DNA from: Marsupella aquatica | Lineage: Eukaryota > Marchantiophyta | Direction: 5' to 3' | Length of the DNA: 64,000 bases | Assembly: GCA_973895155.1 (NCBI GenBank) | Contig: OZ316895.1 | Span: 19,344,001 to 19,408,000, forward strand | Shown: positions 34,970 to 47,200 of the stretch, one piece after another | Layout of the letters: every line of letters starts with the position of its first letter | Position numbering within the stretch: the first letter of the stretch is position 1 | Notes under the pieces: generated by a model | What the model saw: only the letters and a program-made list of their open reading frames with translations | What the model was told of the DNA's origin: nothing | The model's database searches: none | Position numbers and translations under genes: made by a program

Positions 34970-36222
34970 ACATCTCTCATCTCGCCTCACATTTATATCT
35001 TTATCTCACCAAGACAATTTTTTTCTCACCCTTGACATCTTTTAGGTCCTTGATTTTGTTTCTTTCCTCCATATATTTTCTCATCTGACTCAACATCGTT
35101 TAGGTCCCTGATTTTTGTTTCTGTCCTCCATATATTTTATCATTTGACTCGACATCTTTTTCTCACCTCCACATCTTTTCTCACATTGACATCTTTTCTT
35201 TTTCTCACCTTACCATCTTTCTCTCACCAAAACATCTTTCCCTCACCCTCAACATCTTTTCTCTCCTCAACATTTTTTCCTCATCTTTACATCTTTTTCT
35301 CACCTCGCCATGTTTTCTTTCCTTGACATCTTTTTTTCACCTTGACTTCTTTGCCTCACCTCAACATCTCTTTTTCTCATTGAATTGACATTTGTTTTCA
35401 CCTCTACATCTGATCTTTTCCTCACTTTCACATTTTTATCTCACCACAACATCTTTCCTTCATCTCCACAGATTTTTTCTCACATTGTCATATTTTCTCT
35501 CCTTGACATATTTTTTGCTCGACTTCTTTTTCTCAGCTCGACATCTCTTTTTCTCTTCAACATCTTCGTTCACCTTGACATTTTCTCCTCGCCTCAACAT
35601 CTTTTTCTTGCCTTGACATCTTTCCTCTCCCTTGACATCTTTTTCTCACTTCAACTAGTTTTTCTCACCACACCATCTTTTGTGCAACTTTTGTCTTAAC
35701 TACGATATCGTTTTTACTTAACGACAGCTTTTCTCTTAACAACATCTTGGGTGCCACAACATCTTTTTTACTAACAACATCTTGGGTGACACAACATCTT
35801 TTTTCTTAAGTACATTTTGGGTGCCATGACATTTTTTTCTTAACGACATCTTGGGTGACACGACATCGTTTTTCTTAATGTCACCTTGGGCGACACCACA
35901 CCTTTTTTCCTTAATGGCATCTTGGGCAACACAAAATCTTAACGACATCTTGGGCGATAGTGCATGTTTTTCTTAATGACATCTTGGGCGACACAACATC
36001 TTTTTGTCTTAACGACATCTTGGGTGACACGATATCTTAACGACATCTTGGGCGATAGTGCATTTTTTTTCTTAATGACATCTTGGGCGACACAACATCT
36101 TTTTGTCTTAACGACAGCTTGGGTGACATGAATCTTTTTTTTCTTAACGACATCTTGGGTGACACGACATCTTGGGTGACACGACATCTTGGGTGACACG
36201 ACATCTTTTGTGCAACGCACAG
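34970..36222. repeat. Two-phase pyrimidine-rich minisatellite
   Basis: From about 34970 to 35690 the unit is about 20 bp, built on TCTCACCTCGACATCTTTT. From about 35700 to 36222 the unit is longer (about 36-42 bp), built on CTTAACGACATCTTGGG plus TGACACGACATCTTTTT. Both share the core GACATCTT. Open frames in it are by-products of the repeat. Confidence 0.85.
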
Positions 36223-36777
36223 GTATTGAGCTAGTTTCACTATAATTCATCTTTGCCTTTTGCGCTTGCCCTCACAACTGAATGTGTTTGGTCTTTTGAG
36301 TGGTTGTTGGTCATTGCCCTGGATTGGGTCCTGTAGGTTACTCCCTTGTTTTATTGAGGTTGACTTTCTCTTAAACCACAACTACTTGTATAAGAGCTAA
36401 GGGTTACCAGTAACTTTCATGCATTATACAATGCACACGGTTCCAAGAACGGAAAAGCTCACTTTTGATGGTGAGCACACTACTCACCAGGGCAGGAATG
36501 AACATAAGAGGGAATGCGGCCCTTTTATATTGTCAGCTGTGGGTGAAGTGCTTTCTTCAAGAAAACAATAATAAATATACAAAACCAGAACTCGCTAAAG
36601 TCTTTTACATTTCCAGCTCACACGTAAAGCAGACTCGTTGTACCACAGAGAGCACGAGAGGCGCTAAGAGAACCCTCTCGAAAGACAATAGCCGTTGCGG
36701 GGGCAACCACCTCACCGGTCTGGGGACCCGACGAACTCCATGACCTACAAGAAGTGACCAACTGAACTCACGTCCAT
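36223..36777. other. No gene seen
   Basis: A non-repetitive stretch between the minisatellite and the second LINE. It may include decayed LINE sequence, but no motif was recognised. Confidence 0.35.
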
Positions 36778-38135
36778 TTGGAGAACTACGAAACAGTGGT
36801 GGACAAAGATGCTGGATGGACTCGACCATCTTACCTTCTGCGGACGGTCCCCCCCACCCCAGCGTTTCTGTCCTTGCTCTCTTCCTTTGACACCACCGTG
36901 ATGCGGGTCTTTGGTCACCTCATCGGTCCTGGAGCCCTTGATGGAGAGGATGGTTCTTTTGCGGCTAGGCAGACGTCTCTGCCCCCATCGGGAGGTGGTT
37001 TGGGGGTGTCCTCGGCTGTGGTTGTTGCTCCTTGTGCGTTTCTTGGCAGCTGGGCGCAGGTGGCCCCCGCCTTGGCGTCACGTTTCATTGTGGACCTTCG
37101 GCCTATCCTCTCTGACTCGGTCATGGGAGTGGAGAACGGAGCTCTCCCTTTTCAGATCCAGCTTCGTCATGCCCGGTCCTTATTACCGGAGGATGTGCAG
37201 AGCGTGGTCCCTGCTTTTGAGGGAGTTATTTTGGACAGTCCCGACCGAGTTCAACAGGTGATCTCTGATCGCATGCACCGATTCACCCTTTCTAGCATGC
37301 TTTCCGACGCACCCTCTGACTTGGTTCGAGCGCGTCTTTTATCCGGTTCGGGCGTTGGTTCGGGGGCTTGGTTATCTGTGAGCCCATTGTGGGCCCCCTT
37401 TTGTATGAGTTCTTTTGTCTTCACCACTTCCATGCGCCTCCGTCTTGGTCTTCCCCACCCATGCCTCCTTGGGCAACCCACATGTGTTTGTGGAGCGCCC
37501 TTGGATAGGGGGGAATCCATATCCTACGATGTGGTCATGGTAGTGAGCGGACGGCGACACACGATGACATCCGAGATGTGGTAGCCGCCATCGCTCGTGA
37601 TTCCGGGTATCATGTTATGATGGAGCAACGACATGTGTTACCACCCCGGGATGGAGTACCGGACAGGCGTCGGGCCGATTTGGTTTTCTCTCGCGCTGGT
37701 GTTCGTGCCCTTGGGGATGTGGTTGTTGCTGACCCCACTAGTGGAGCCAATTTGGCGTCCGCTGCCCACATCCCAGGTCATGCTGCCACGAGGGCTGCTC
37801 GCCTCAAGGAGGAGGCTTATGCTACGCGTTACCCAGGGGACCTTTTCTACCCGTTTGCCGTGGAGGTCTTTGGAGCGTTGCACCCGACTTTTGACCAGTT
37901 CTTGCGCTCCTGTGCGGTTCATTATGTCGAGCGGCGGCCTTATCCACCAGTCTCTGTTATCACATCCTTTTTTAGACAGAGGGTGTCCATTGCACTTCAG
38001 CGTGCACAGGCCTTCACTATCCTTCGTAGAGGCGAGGCGGTTGGAGTCCGGGCATCTAGTCGGATTCCATTGCTTGACCCCCCTATGCAGTTCACGACGG
38101 AGCTTTATCAGGCCCTTCACTGTGCCGTTGGGTAG
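36778..38135 (+). pseudogene. 3' part of a LINE: RT C-terminal region, CCHC-like finger and endonuclease-like domain
   Basis: Two overlapping frames (36778-37584 and 37578-38135) are displaced by one frameshift near 37530. The first gives an RT C-terminal region (LPPSGGGLGVSSA, ALPFQIQLRHARSLL) and ends with CVCGAPLDRG, the start of a zinc finger. The second gives a domain with RRADLVFSRAGVRALGDVVVADPT and ATRAARLKEEAY, which resembles a restriction-like endonuclease fold (an acidic residue, then DVVVADP). This layout differs from the L1-like LINE at 670-3306. The RT core is missing, so it is strongly 5'-truncated. It ends about 440 bp before the PARN start codon. GC and codon use are higher than in the surroundings. 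Confidence 0.7.
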
Positions 38136-38302
38136 CCTTTAGGTTTATGTGTCCTTTGTTCTCCTTGGGCTGGGCTTGTGCCTGGTCTTTTTTGTTTTTG
38201 CTCTTTGGCCTTTTGGCCTTTTTTCTTGTTTTCCCTTGATTGGGTTTTTTGGCCTGTGGGATCCTGTCTCCCAGTTCTGCGCCTCCTGCTCTTTGGCAGT
38301 TT

Positions 38303-38312
38303 GATATATATA
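38303..38312 (+). promoter_or_regulatory. Possible TATA box of PARN
   Basis: TATATATACT lies about 270 bp before the PARN ATG, after the end of the LINE. The distance would leave a long leader. A weak call. Confidence 0.2.
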
Positions 38313-38577
38313 CTCGATAGAGTTCTATTGTAGTTGAGTGCACTCTAATTAGAGTACTCTTCTACTGTACATAGAGAGGCAGTTTGACGATGAAGAAGAT
38401 GGTTTGGTGTTCAGGTCTTGCCGAGTTGTCCTTTCCATAAGGCTTCACAGATGTTTTAAGGTCAGGTCCTGTAGATCTTTTAGAATTTCCAAGAAGAGGA
38501 GTTGGGGCACACATTCTTTAGAGTAATGCGGTGTATTTGCCAAAGCGAGCAAGGAGGTAGGGCACAGTTAGACGGGG

Positions 38578-41500
38578 ATGGCACCTAGTGGCCATCTGCT
38601 GCAACTTTTGCTTCCGAGCGTCAAGGCGATCAGAGTCGTAGGGACGACGACAAGGTCGCTCTCTTATGTTGTGCGCCCCCGCAGCTACAACAATAATAAT
38701 TTCCAGCCAGAGGCAACGCCGCGTTGGCGGGGCATTGTGATGGCGAATGTGACGAAGGCGAATTTTCGGGAAGCTTGCGAGCAGCTGCAGACGCACTTGC
38801 AGGGGGCCGATTTTGTTGCCCTAGATTTTGAGATGACCGGCGTCGAGACGGCTCCGTGGAGAAGGCACTCTGAATTGGACACCTGCGAGACGCGCTATCA
38901 GCACATCAAGAATTCTGCGGAATCGTTTGCCGTTTGGCAATGTGGAATTTGTCCCTTCCAGTGGGATGAACCTGGACAGAAATTCGTTGCTTACCCGTGA
39001 GTGTTTCTTGTTCCTTTCTCACATCGGGGAAAGATTCTTCCAGGACTCCAGGATTTGAGTAGTGAATGAGTGAGTGAATACAAATGAAAGAATGAATTGA
39101 CGAATCAGTGAATGAAAGAGTGATAAAGCAGTGAATGAAAGAATGGAGGGAATGACAACATGGATGCATGAATTAGAAGGAATGAATTAGTGTATGAAAG
39201 AATGAACGACTGAGTGACTGAATGGATAAAATCAGTGGATTACTTTTTATGTCTAGCCGCTTTTGGCATCTCTTAAGGTACATGACCTCCCATCCCCGTG
39301 CTCTATTTGAGTACTTTCAATTTTCTTTGTAGCTGATGATTATCTGTGCAAAAATTAGGGACACTGGAGCCCTTTGTACACTGCAATGCAAATTAACTTG
39401 TTCCTTTGTCAATAAGGACAATCAACTTCCATTTTAATGTTTTACTGACTGAGGTGTTTTTCACTTTGTTTGCGCTATGTTGGTAGACCCTTGTGGAATT
39501 CTCACCCTTGACGTGTTTGCTATTTGTACTTTTTCCTTTGCTGTTTGTTTCTGCTTGCTCTTTGGGTTCTTCCCTAAGTCGTTGCTTCGCCCTTGGTCCT
39601 CAAATCACTGATCACCAACTTTGACAATCTAACCTTATTTGGCTTGTTATATGGAATTTGTTTGGAAGTTTCTATGGGAGTGGTCCATAGTAAAACCCTT
39701 TTCTAGAAAGAGGATTTACGTTATGTTCGGATATTGATATGATTGCTTGGGAACACTGAAGAGGAATAATGCGTTTTCGTATACAATTGCGCAGACACAA
39801 CTTCTACGTATTTCCACGCAACGAGTTACCCGTCGATATGACCTCTCGTAGTTATTTCTGCCAAACGACATCTCTGGAGTTTCTAGCAAAGCATCACTTT
39901 GATTTTAATGCCACGGTTTATAATGGTAAGGCGAGTAGTTTCATATGACTAACTTTGCATTTTCTTTGTGTCATTTTCTAGGGTTCAAGACGGACTGGCG
40001 AGTAACTGAGAGGAAAGTTTTATATATCTTTGATGCGTTCCATTTCTTGACGATGAGCTGACCGTAATTATGTTTTGCTTTCAGGAATTTCATATTTATC
40101 AGTGGAGCAAGAAAAAATTGCAAGAGCTAAACTTGGGCTGACAGTGGAAGCCAGGATTCTGAAACACAAATATGTAGAGAGTGAGTCAGAGATTCCCCTT
40201 ACTAGAACAGCTGACGTTGTCTTCGCAGAGAGGGTAAGAGTTCAACTGGGACAGTGGCGGGATGGCCTCATGAGAAATAAATTGCAATGGCAGGTCACAG
40301 CCAAGGGAGTAAGAGGCAGCTTGAGCTCCCAGACAACCTCAATTGAACCTCCTGGCTTTGGAGTTTCTGGCATTCAAAGGGCTACCCAGGCTATAATTCC
40401 TGCTTTGGGGGAAGTTACTAGTGATGAAAGTTCAACCGTTCTCCGACCCTCTTATTATGTGGACATATTCGGTAATAATCAAGCGAAGCTGGTCAAGCAA
40501 GTGAGAGAGCTGATCTTGTCTTCCAGTATGTATTTCTGTACAATTTTAGAGGCTGTAGTGGAAACTGTGAAGCCTTGACCAATTTCGACTCACTATGGAC
40601 AAACTTTAGAAACATGTCCGGAGTGTCAAGATGCTTGTAGAGTACCCTCTAGATGTTATAATACTTATTCTCGTTAAGACAGCGCTGGATGAAGTTGCTT
40701 GTCATGACGATTGTCCGACTTAACAATCTAGATATCTTTTCGCAATATCCGTTTTTGCTTATGTTTTCTGCTCTTGGTACCTCTCAGATCTTATATCGAT
40801 GAATTTATATTTACCTCCATATTCTCAAGCATTGTTTGGCGTAGGTTATAAGGAAGCATTTTCCGGACCTTGTTCCTGTTGTGATGGCCAATCTTAGCAA
40901 TGTGGAACGCCAGCAAGTGCGAATCATATTTACTTCTTCCACCGAAGACAAAGCAAATCTTCTGGTCCGTTTCCTTCCGTGCTGAAAGTGTCGTTTAAGA
41001 AAACGCATACTTCCTGAGATGATTAGCCTTACCTGGCATCTATGTTCGTCAATTGCAGGAAGAATTGGACTTGGAGGAGTTGAGAGGCCTGGAGACTGTC
41101 CTCTCTAATGCTGTGGGGTTCCGTAAAATCATTGATGCGGTCAAAGCTTCTGGGAAACCGCTTGTTGGACACAATTGCTTACTTGGTATGGATATCGCAT
41201 AATCAGAGCCTCGTTCTGTAAGGCTACAACGTACACAATTTTTTCTTCCAGTGAGTCTTACTTTCATTTTGTTTTTGTCTCTGACAATGTCACATACGTA
41301 AAGAAACTAACGCATTCTGCAGGGTCATGATCATTTCTCATATTTGATATTTTGCTTTGCAGACTTGGCTCACCTGCATGATAAATTTGTTGGGCCCTTG
41401 CCTTCAAGCGTGAAGGGGTTTTCATCGTCTATGCTCAATTACTTTCCTTGTATCCTTGACACTAAGTACCTGCTGAAAACAGAGCCTACCCTGCGAGATG

Positions 41501-42899
41501 CAAATATAAACAGAAGTACCTCACTAGCAATTGTTTATCAAGAACTCTGTCATGGCTTCTCGGACAAATCGGCAATTCCGGGGAGATTCTATCATGGAAA
41601 ACCCAAAATTATTGGCAAGCCTATGTCGCGAGTAAAGTTGGAAATTGCAAGTGAACTCCAGAGGTTAGTTGTTTCATAACCAGGCTATGGCAATACTTAA
41701 TCTCTCTTGGATTTCCCAAAGATGCTTGTGGGTGCTCCGTTTAATGCTCAGTCATGACAATCTTCTAGCTCCGCATTTGTTAATTTTGGTGAACCTATGT
41801 GTGCAGGTACTCTGGTGGACTGGATACAGGCTTAAAACATGAAGCTGGTTTTGATGCTTACATGACAGGTGCCGTCTTTGCTCAAATATGCCATTTGTTA
41901 CGTGTTGATATCGGTACAATACGCCAACTCGCACACACAGCAGGTGGTACATCCATAGGTTTTGCAAGCTATGCGAATTTGATGATGTTACAAACCTTCC
42001 GAGGACAGGCTGCATTGGACCTGACCACAGGAAGTGAGGCAGTCGGGATCAAAGCTCCACGCGGACCGACAATACCTCCCTTCCGTTTGGCAGAAAGAGA
42101 TAATGTAGCGCTTTTCTGGGGACCACTCCCTGCACGTGGCCTGGAGGTATATTTGCGGAAAATTGTGCAGAACATCTTTGCCAAAGAAAGACGAATGGCA
42201 ACCATTGATATTTACCCTGTGGACGGAAGCTCTGCATTTGTAGAGTTTAGGAATTCTGCGATTCTGGACGATTTTTTCAAGGCTGTTGGAGGTTTAGTCG
42301 TCAGCAAGAGCGCAAGTTTCGGTGATGGCATAGAAAATGAATTCCCATTAAAAGCTGCGAGATTCGAGGCTTATGAGCGGATTTGCAGGTCTCCCCTGTC
42401 AACTCCGTTACTTGGAACGGCAGCAGATTTGCTAGAGGTAAATCAGGTTGGGGGTGACTCTCTTGCTCGAATCGATGGCAGTCACGTTCCATCCGGAAAA
42501 GTGGAAAAGTGGCCAAACTCTGCAATTGGGGGTCAGGTAGCAACTGAAGGTCCAAATGCAGCCTTGGATACTGGGTCTTGTGAGGAAGCGATAGCTACCC
42601 CTTTGGAGGAAGAGATTAGTGGACAGACAGACAGCCAAGAGACTAGTCGGCAAATCCTGGAACCCACTCTAATCACCGAGTGCACAACTTCTGGTGAAGG
42701 CTCTTATTTGGGTAGTAGCTTTGTAGAGGCACCCATGAAAACAGACATGATCAGTAAAGGCAAGGACTGTTCCGATGAGAACATTAGATTTAGGAAGGGC
42801 AAGAGGCACGGTTCTGATGAGGATTATAATAACATTAGGACCCCAAAAAGGCCTAAATCAGGTCTTGGTACTGACGATAGTGGAGGGTCCAATCTGTGA
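38578..42899 (+). CDS. PARN: Poly(A)-specific ribonuclease PARN, 7 exons, 868 aa
   Basis: A DEDD-type 3'-5' exonuclease that shortens mRNA poly(A) tails. Exons: 38578-38996, 39795-39925, 40085-40500, 40845-40964, 41059-41185, 41363-41663, 41807-42899. All phases join and the total is 2607 nt. Catalytic motifs: ALDFEMTG (Asp and Glu, exon 1), HNCLLDLAH (third Asp, exon 5/6 join) and KHEAGFDAYMTG (His and Asp, exon 7). Other matches are VTKANFREA, ESFAVWQCGICPF and VIRKHFPDLVPVV. About 50 residues precede VTKANF and are basic, Ser/Thr-rich and free of acidic residues in the first 40, like a mitochondrial presequence. The Arabidopsis homologue (AHG2) acts on mitochondrial mRNA. The last 200 residues are low complexity with basic ends (KGKRHGSDED, TPKRPKS). 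The exon 4 donor GTCCGT is weak. It converges with the peptidase gene. Confidence 0.93.
39055..39230. repeat. GAATGA-type degenerate microsatellite in PARN intron 1
   Basis: Runs of TGAATGAA, GAGTGA and AAAGAATGA. The ORF read through it on the minus strand is an artefact. Confidence 0.7.
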
Positions 42900-42927
42900 G
42901 GAAGGTCCGGCCGCAACGGTAGATTTT

Positions 42928-42933
42928 AATAAA
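42928..42933 (+). terminator. Polyadenylation signal AATAAA of PARN
   Basis: AATAAA lies 29 bp after the PARN stop codon. It is close to the stop, so the true signal could be further downstream. Confidence 0.4.
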
Positions 42934-44283
42934 AATACAAAGAATTCCGTGATGGGATGAGAGCTCTCACGCGTGGCGTCGACCCACTGACTCCAATCTC
43001 AGATTTGTCAACGAGTCATGTCCTGGCCAATTGTATTCAAAGAAGTACCAACTTTCCTCAATATTCGAGCCATATGGGTCAGGAGTTTTTTTCTGCATTA
43101 TATCCTCTTAAATCCTGTTAATTATTGCTGACCACACCCTTGCTGATGAGGCGTGGCTGTCCTGAGTCTATGTAGCCATCCCTGGTGTTGGCGAAGGGCC
43201 AGTGAAAGTGATTATATTCTGGTTCATGGTACTCTATTGCTAGAGAATGACAGCCACAAAGGTACAGAAGTGTCATGCCTTTTAAAAAAATTAAAATTAA
43301 AAAAAAAATCTAAGGGGAAATTTGTGAAGTGAGAGGGGAAATGTTGTGATAACTGTAAGTCACATCATTTGAACTCTAAACCTTAAATATAAAATAAAAA
43401 TTGGAAGTAAAATTTGTGAAATCTCATGGAAAATTTGAACATTTGAACTCTAGACCTATTAGGCTCAACTCAGGAACTCCACGCTCATTCAATTGCTCAT
43501 GAACTTAGGTTCTACTGGGCCATACATTTCGACCAAGTTCAAACCCGTGCACTACAGTAGCTAATATTGGTCAATGCATACCCCAAAAGAAAAACTATGA
43601 GCCCCACAAATGAAGCATGCTCTTTATTGCCTTTGTGCTCATAAGTTTTGAATGACGTCCTTTACAACAATTGCTGAATATTTCTTTCCTACTCGTCTGC
43701 TATAAAATACAAGTGCTACAGACCGTAGGTCTGCTAATCTGCTGTAAGACCCAAACCAACAAATGTGAAGTTCATCCTTACAAAAACCTTTTTAGCCATA
43801 TACCCACATTCAAGAAACTTTCAAACTCTGATTGAGGCCTGCGTCCAAATAATGCACACAGAACGTCTGATTAAAATCAAGTCAACACGACTCTTTAAGC
43901 TGACGATAGATAAGACCTTGAGGAAGATCTCCCTTTCTTTCAGCAGTTTTACACGGATACTCTTATTACTGATCGAAGGCCTAATTCAAATAAGTTGTCT
44001 ATGTTTCACAACGAGTAATCTCCCGCTTTGTTTACTTGAAATGAAAAATAAAAAACTTATACTGGGGTACCAGGTAAAGACCATATGAACGACAATGAAA
44101 GTCTGTAGCATCCTGAACTCATAAACCTTTCAAACTCAACCACATCACGGAACAGACGACCCATCAGAACTGCTAGACAAACTACCAAAACCGAAACAGA
44201 AATATTCTGGAGAAAAGTGTGACTTGTGGCTTACAATGGACACATTCAACTGGTACACAAGGTTATCTGGGTCTAAAGCGGGG
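42934..44283. other. Intergenic region between the convergent host genes
   Basis: AT-rich, with poly-A runs near 43290-43310. It must hold the 3' ends of both genes. No other coding signal; the 107-aa ORF at 43765 has no supporting features. Confidence 0.5.
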
Positions 44284-47200
44284 TTACCTGTCGATAGAAT
44301 GGACATCGTCTGGGAAAAGAATGACCTTCACTTCGAGACCACGAGCCCGTAATGCTTGCACATACTGACAACCAAAGCGATATCAGAAAACGATACAAAG
44401 ATCTGACATTGAAAAAGGAGTCACACAAAACCATAGAATACTATCACATGCCAAGCAAATCAACACAAGACGCGACCTCTATCATTACCTGAAATCCGTT
44501 AGACACGGGAACTCTCCTATCTTGAGCTCCCAACAAGAATAGCGTAGGCACCTTCACCTGCTCCACCAGCACGAGAAGTCGTTGAAAATTTCTCACAACA
44601 AGATAAGATCGGCGGTTACAACAAGATGGCCTATATAAAGTATCATGCTGCATGGATCTCAACGCAGATGTAGTAACCAACCTTAGATAAATGTGCGACA
44701 GGTGACGCTTTGTAAAACATGGTAAGATCAGTGACAGAAGGAGCCTCAGAATATGTGGATAAACCTTCCTTTCCAAAAGTTTCCACATAGCACCAATCGG
44801 GTATGTCAGTGATGCCCACCATTGACGAAAGATTGCAGACAGGATTTCTTAGGACAGCAGTGACAAATGTCTCTGGAGCCTGCAAACGTCAATCCAGCTC
44901 TTTGTTACATATTGTCCACATTGACCTTAACTTGGGTAACCAAGCTGATAAATTTTCACTTTCCTAAATAACACAACCATCAGTACACTTGCACTTTTCT
45001 TGAGTGTACCTAAATTCACTTTCTTGAGTATGTTACCTAAATGAATACACGACACAAGATTATCAGTTAATAGACGTGACTGCCAATGTAAAAAATTCTG
45101 ATTACCTACGGAGAGAGAAAGCAAACGTTCAGAAAGGGGGTCTCGCCTGTCCAATCAAGTGAGATGTAAGAAAACCACCATGAGAGCCACCAATAACAGC
45201 AATTTTGTGCCGCTCAGCAAGCCCATCCGAAATTACTTTCTCCACGGCAACAAGAACATCTGATACATCCTATTCGAGAAAACGCAGAAAGAATATTCAC
45301 ATTGTACCAGTGAGCACAAGTTTTCTGTCGATAAGAGACGCTAGCACTATCTTTTACAACATACCATTATAGCAATATTTGTACAAGAACTTGTTCCCAC
45401 TGATGAAAAGTTCCACAAGTATCTCGAGACCTCTGGTAGATATACGTTATAATTCCTTTCCATCGGCTTTCACATGGGATACTGATAGGATAATTTAGGA
45501 TCATAGCACAATTGAGAGCTTTAAAGTTAAAGACTACAAATGAGCATGGGTAACTTGAAGCGGCCGATTCTTCATGTGAGCACTTCACAAAATGAAAGTA
45601 AATAATGATGAACTACAGTGTTTATAAAACAGAAGGTATGAACTAGAAGTTAATCAGCTTCTAGTTGCCATGAATGATTAACTTGTACCTGGCGGCCCAC
45701 ATGACCTGGAAGAGATTGTAGAGCTTCTTCGCCAAAACCCAGAGAACCTCTGCTACAAAGCAATGTAAGTTAGCTTTGTCGAGAAAGAACCAACGGCTTC
45801 CAAGAAAGATGCTTGACACTACTTCCAGTAGTTTGCATAGTATTCAAGCTAGACCACTCCGTGAAAGCACGTTTTATTTACGGTATGGCTAACTGAGTGG
45901 TACCTCTTTGTTAAAGGAAGATCGTACCTGTAGTTCACATGAAGCAGGCTGAAGCCCAAGGCTGATAAGAAGGCATACGTCCTTGAAAAGCTAGTTTGGC
46001 TTACAGAATGCGGTCCACCATGGAGAACCACGACAAGAGGATAAATTTCAGGTTTCTTCGCGCCTCCTGGTTGTTGTTTGAAGGGAGATGGCTTTGGAGA
46101 GACAAAGATGGCTTCAAATGGTTGCTTTCCACCTGTGGGATCAAACCGTAACGAAACTGATTAATAGCACTCAATCTCCAGAAGACTTTGTCCTGCATAA
46201 GGATTTGAAGACAGAGAGTGGATCCAAATACTTGTTTCAGGGTGAATTAATATGCCAGGGAATTCATAGTTATCTTCTCCCTGGTCCGAGCATTCATCCA
46301 ACGTTTCCACACGCAATACGTCACATGTAGCTCATGATTTCAGCACTTGTTCCGACTTTCCTTGCTGATAGAAGTGAAGGAATAAAAAAATCCATGCTAT
46401 CGTACCCTCAGAATCAACCTTCAGCTGGTCAGAATTTGAAACTGGTACTTTCAATACGGCATAAGTCGTAGATGAGAAAGCTGCCTCCACCTGCCAAAAT
46501 GCATTCCAATTCATCTTTGATTTAGTGGATGACAGTAAGCACGAAACCAGAAACTGAGAGTATGCGGAGACTTCCCATCTTGTTTAACAAACCCTTCCAT
46601 TATTATGCGACAGGCAACTCACCTACGTAGGTCAAAATGGACAACCATGAGGTATATTGAGGACTGAAGGACTCACCTTCTGATGATACTTGAGGGAAGG
46701 AACAGCAATATCAGACCAACTCCATGACTTCTCTGCATTGTATAGGTTGGTCGCTGGAAAGCTACCTAATTTCAAGCTTGGAGGATTGACTGGGGAGCTG
46801 CTCACTGCAGTATTCATTCCAGCAAGGGGGAAACTCATTAGGTCCCACACAAAAACAAATTGTAACCCTCACTGTACGGTATCCTTGTCGTACTGGAAAA
46901 TCTCTGAATAGTAGCTGATGGACCTTAAGTTCTGGGTGCAGCCGTCCTTAAGTAATCTCCTGATTCTCATGCCTGGGCCGTAAGACTAGGTGGATAAGTT
47001 GTCAGCCCACATACCTGCTACGACAAGATCATCTTGCACTCCCAGCAGGGACCAGGAAGCATTGGTAGCAGGTGTTATCCTTGTAACTCTGCCACTGCAC
47101 AACCGCAACTGCATTTAGCCCCTGGTATATGGGCGTGGCTAGCCAACTTCTGAATTAATGTGAGTATAAGAATCAACATACCTTTCAATATCGACACCCA

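Noticed and set aside
34970-36222. CRISPR-like array
   Set aside because: Units are degenerate and tandem without unique spacers, and the context is a plant genome. It is a minisatellite.
35385-36250. ORFs of 67-104 aa in the minisatellite
   Set aside because: They repeat the same short peptide in several frames and on both strands, as any repeat without stops would.
43765-44088. 107-aa ORF between the two host genes
   Set aside because: No motif, an AT-rich 3'-region context and no splice or start context. Likely chance.
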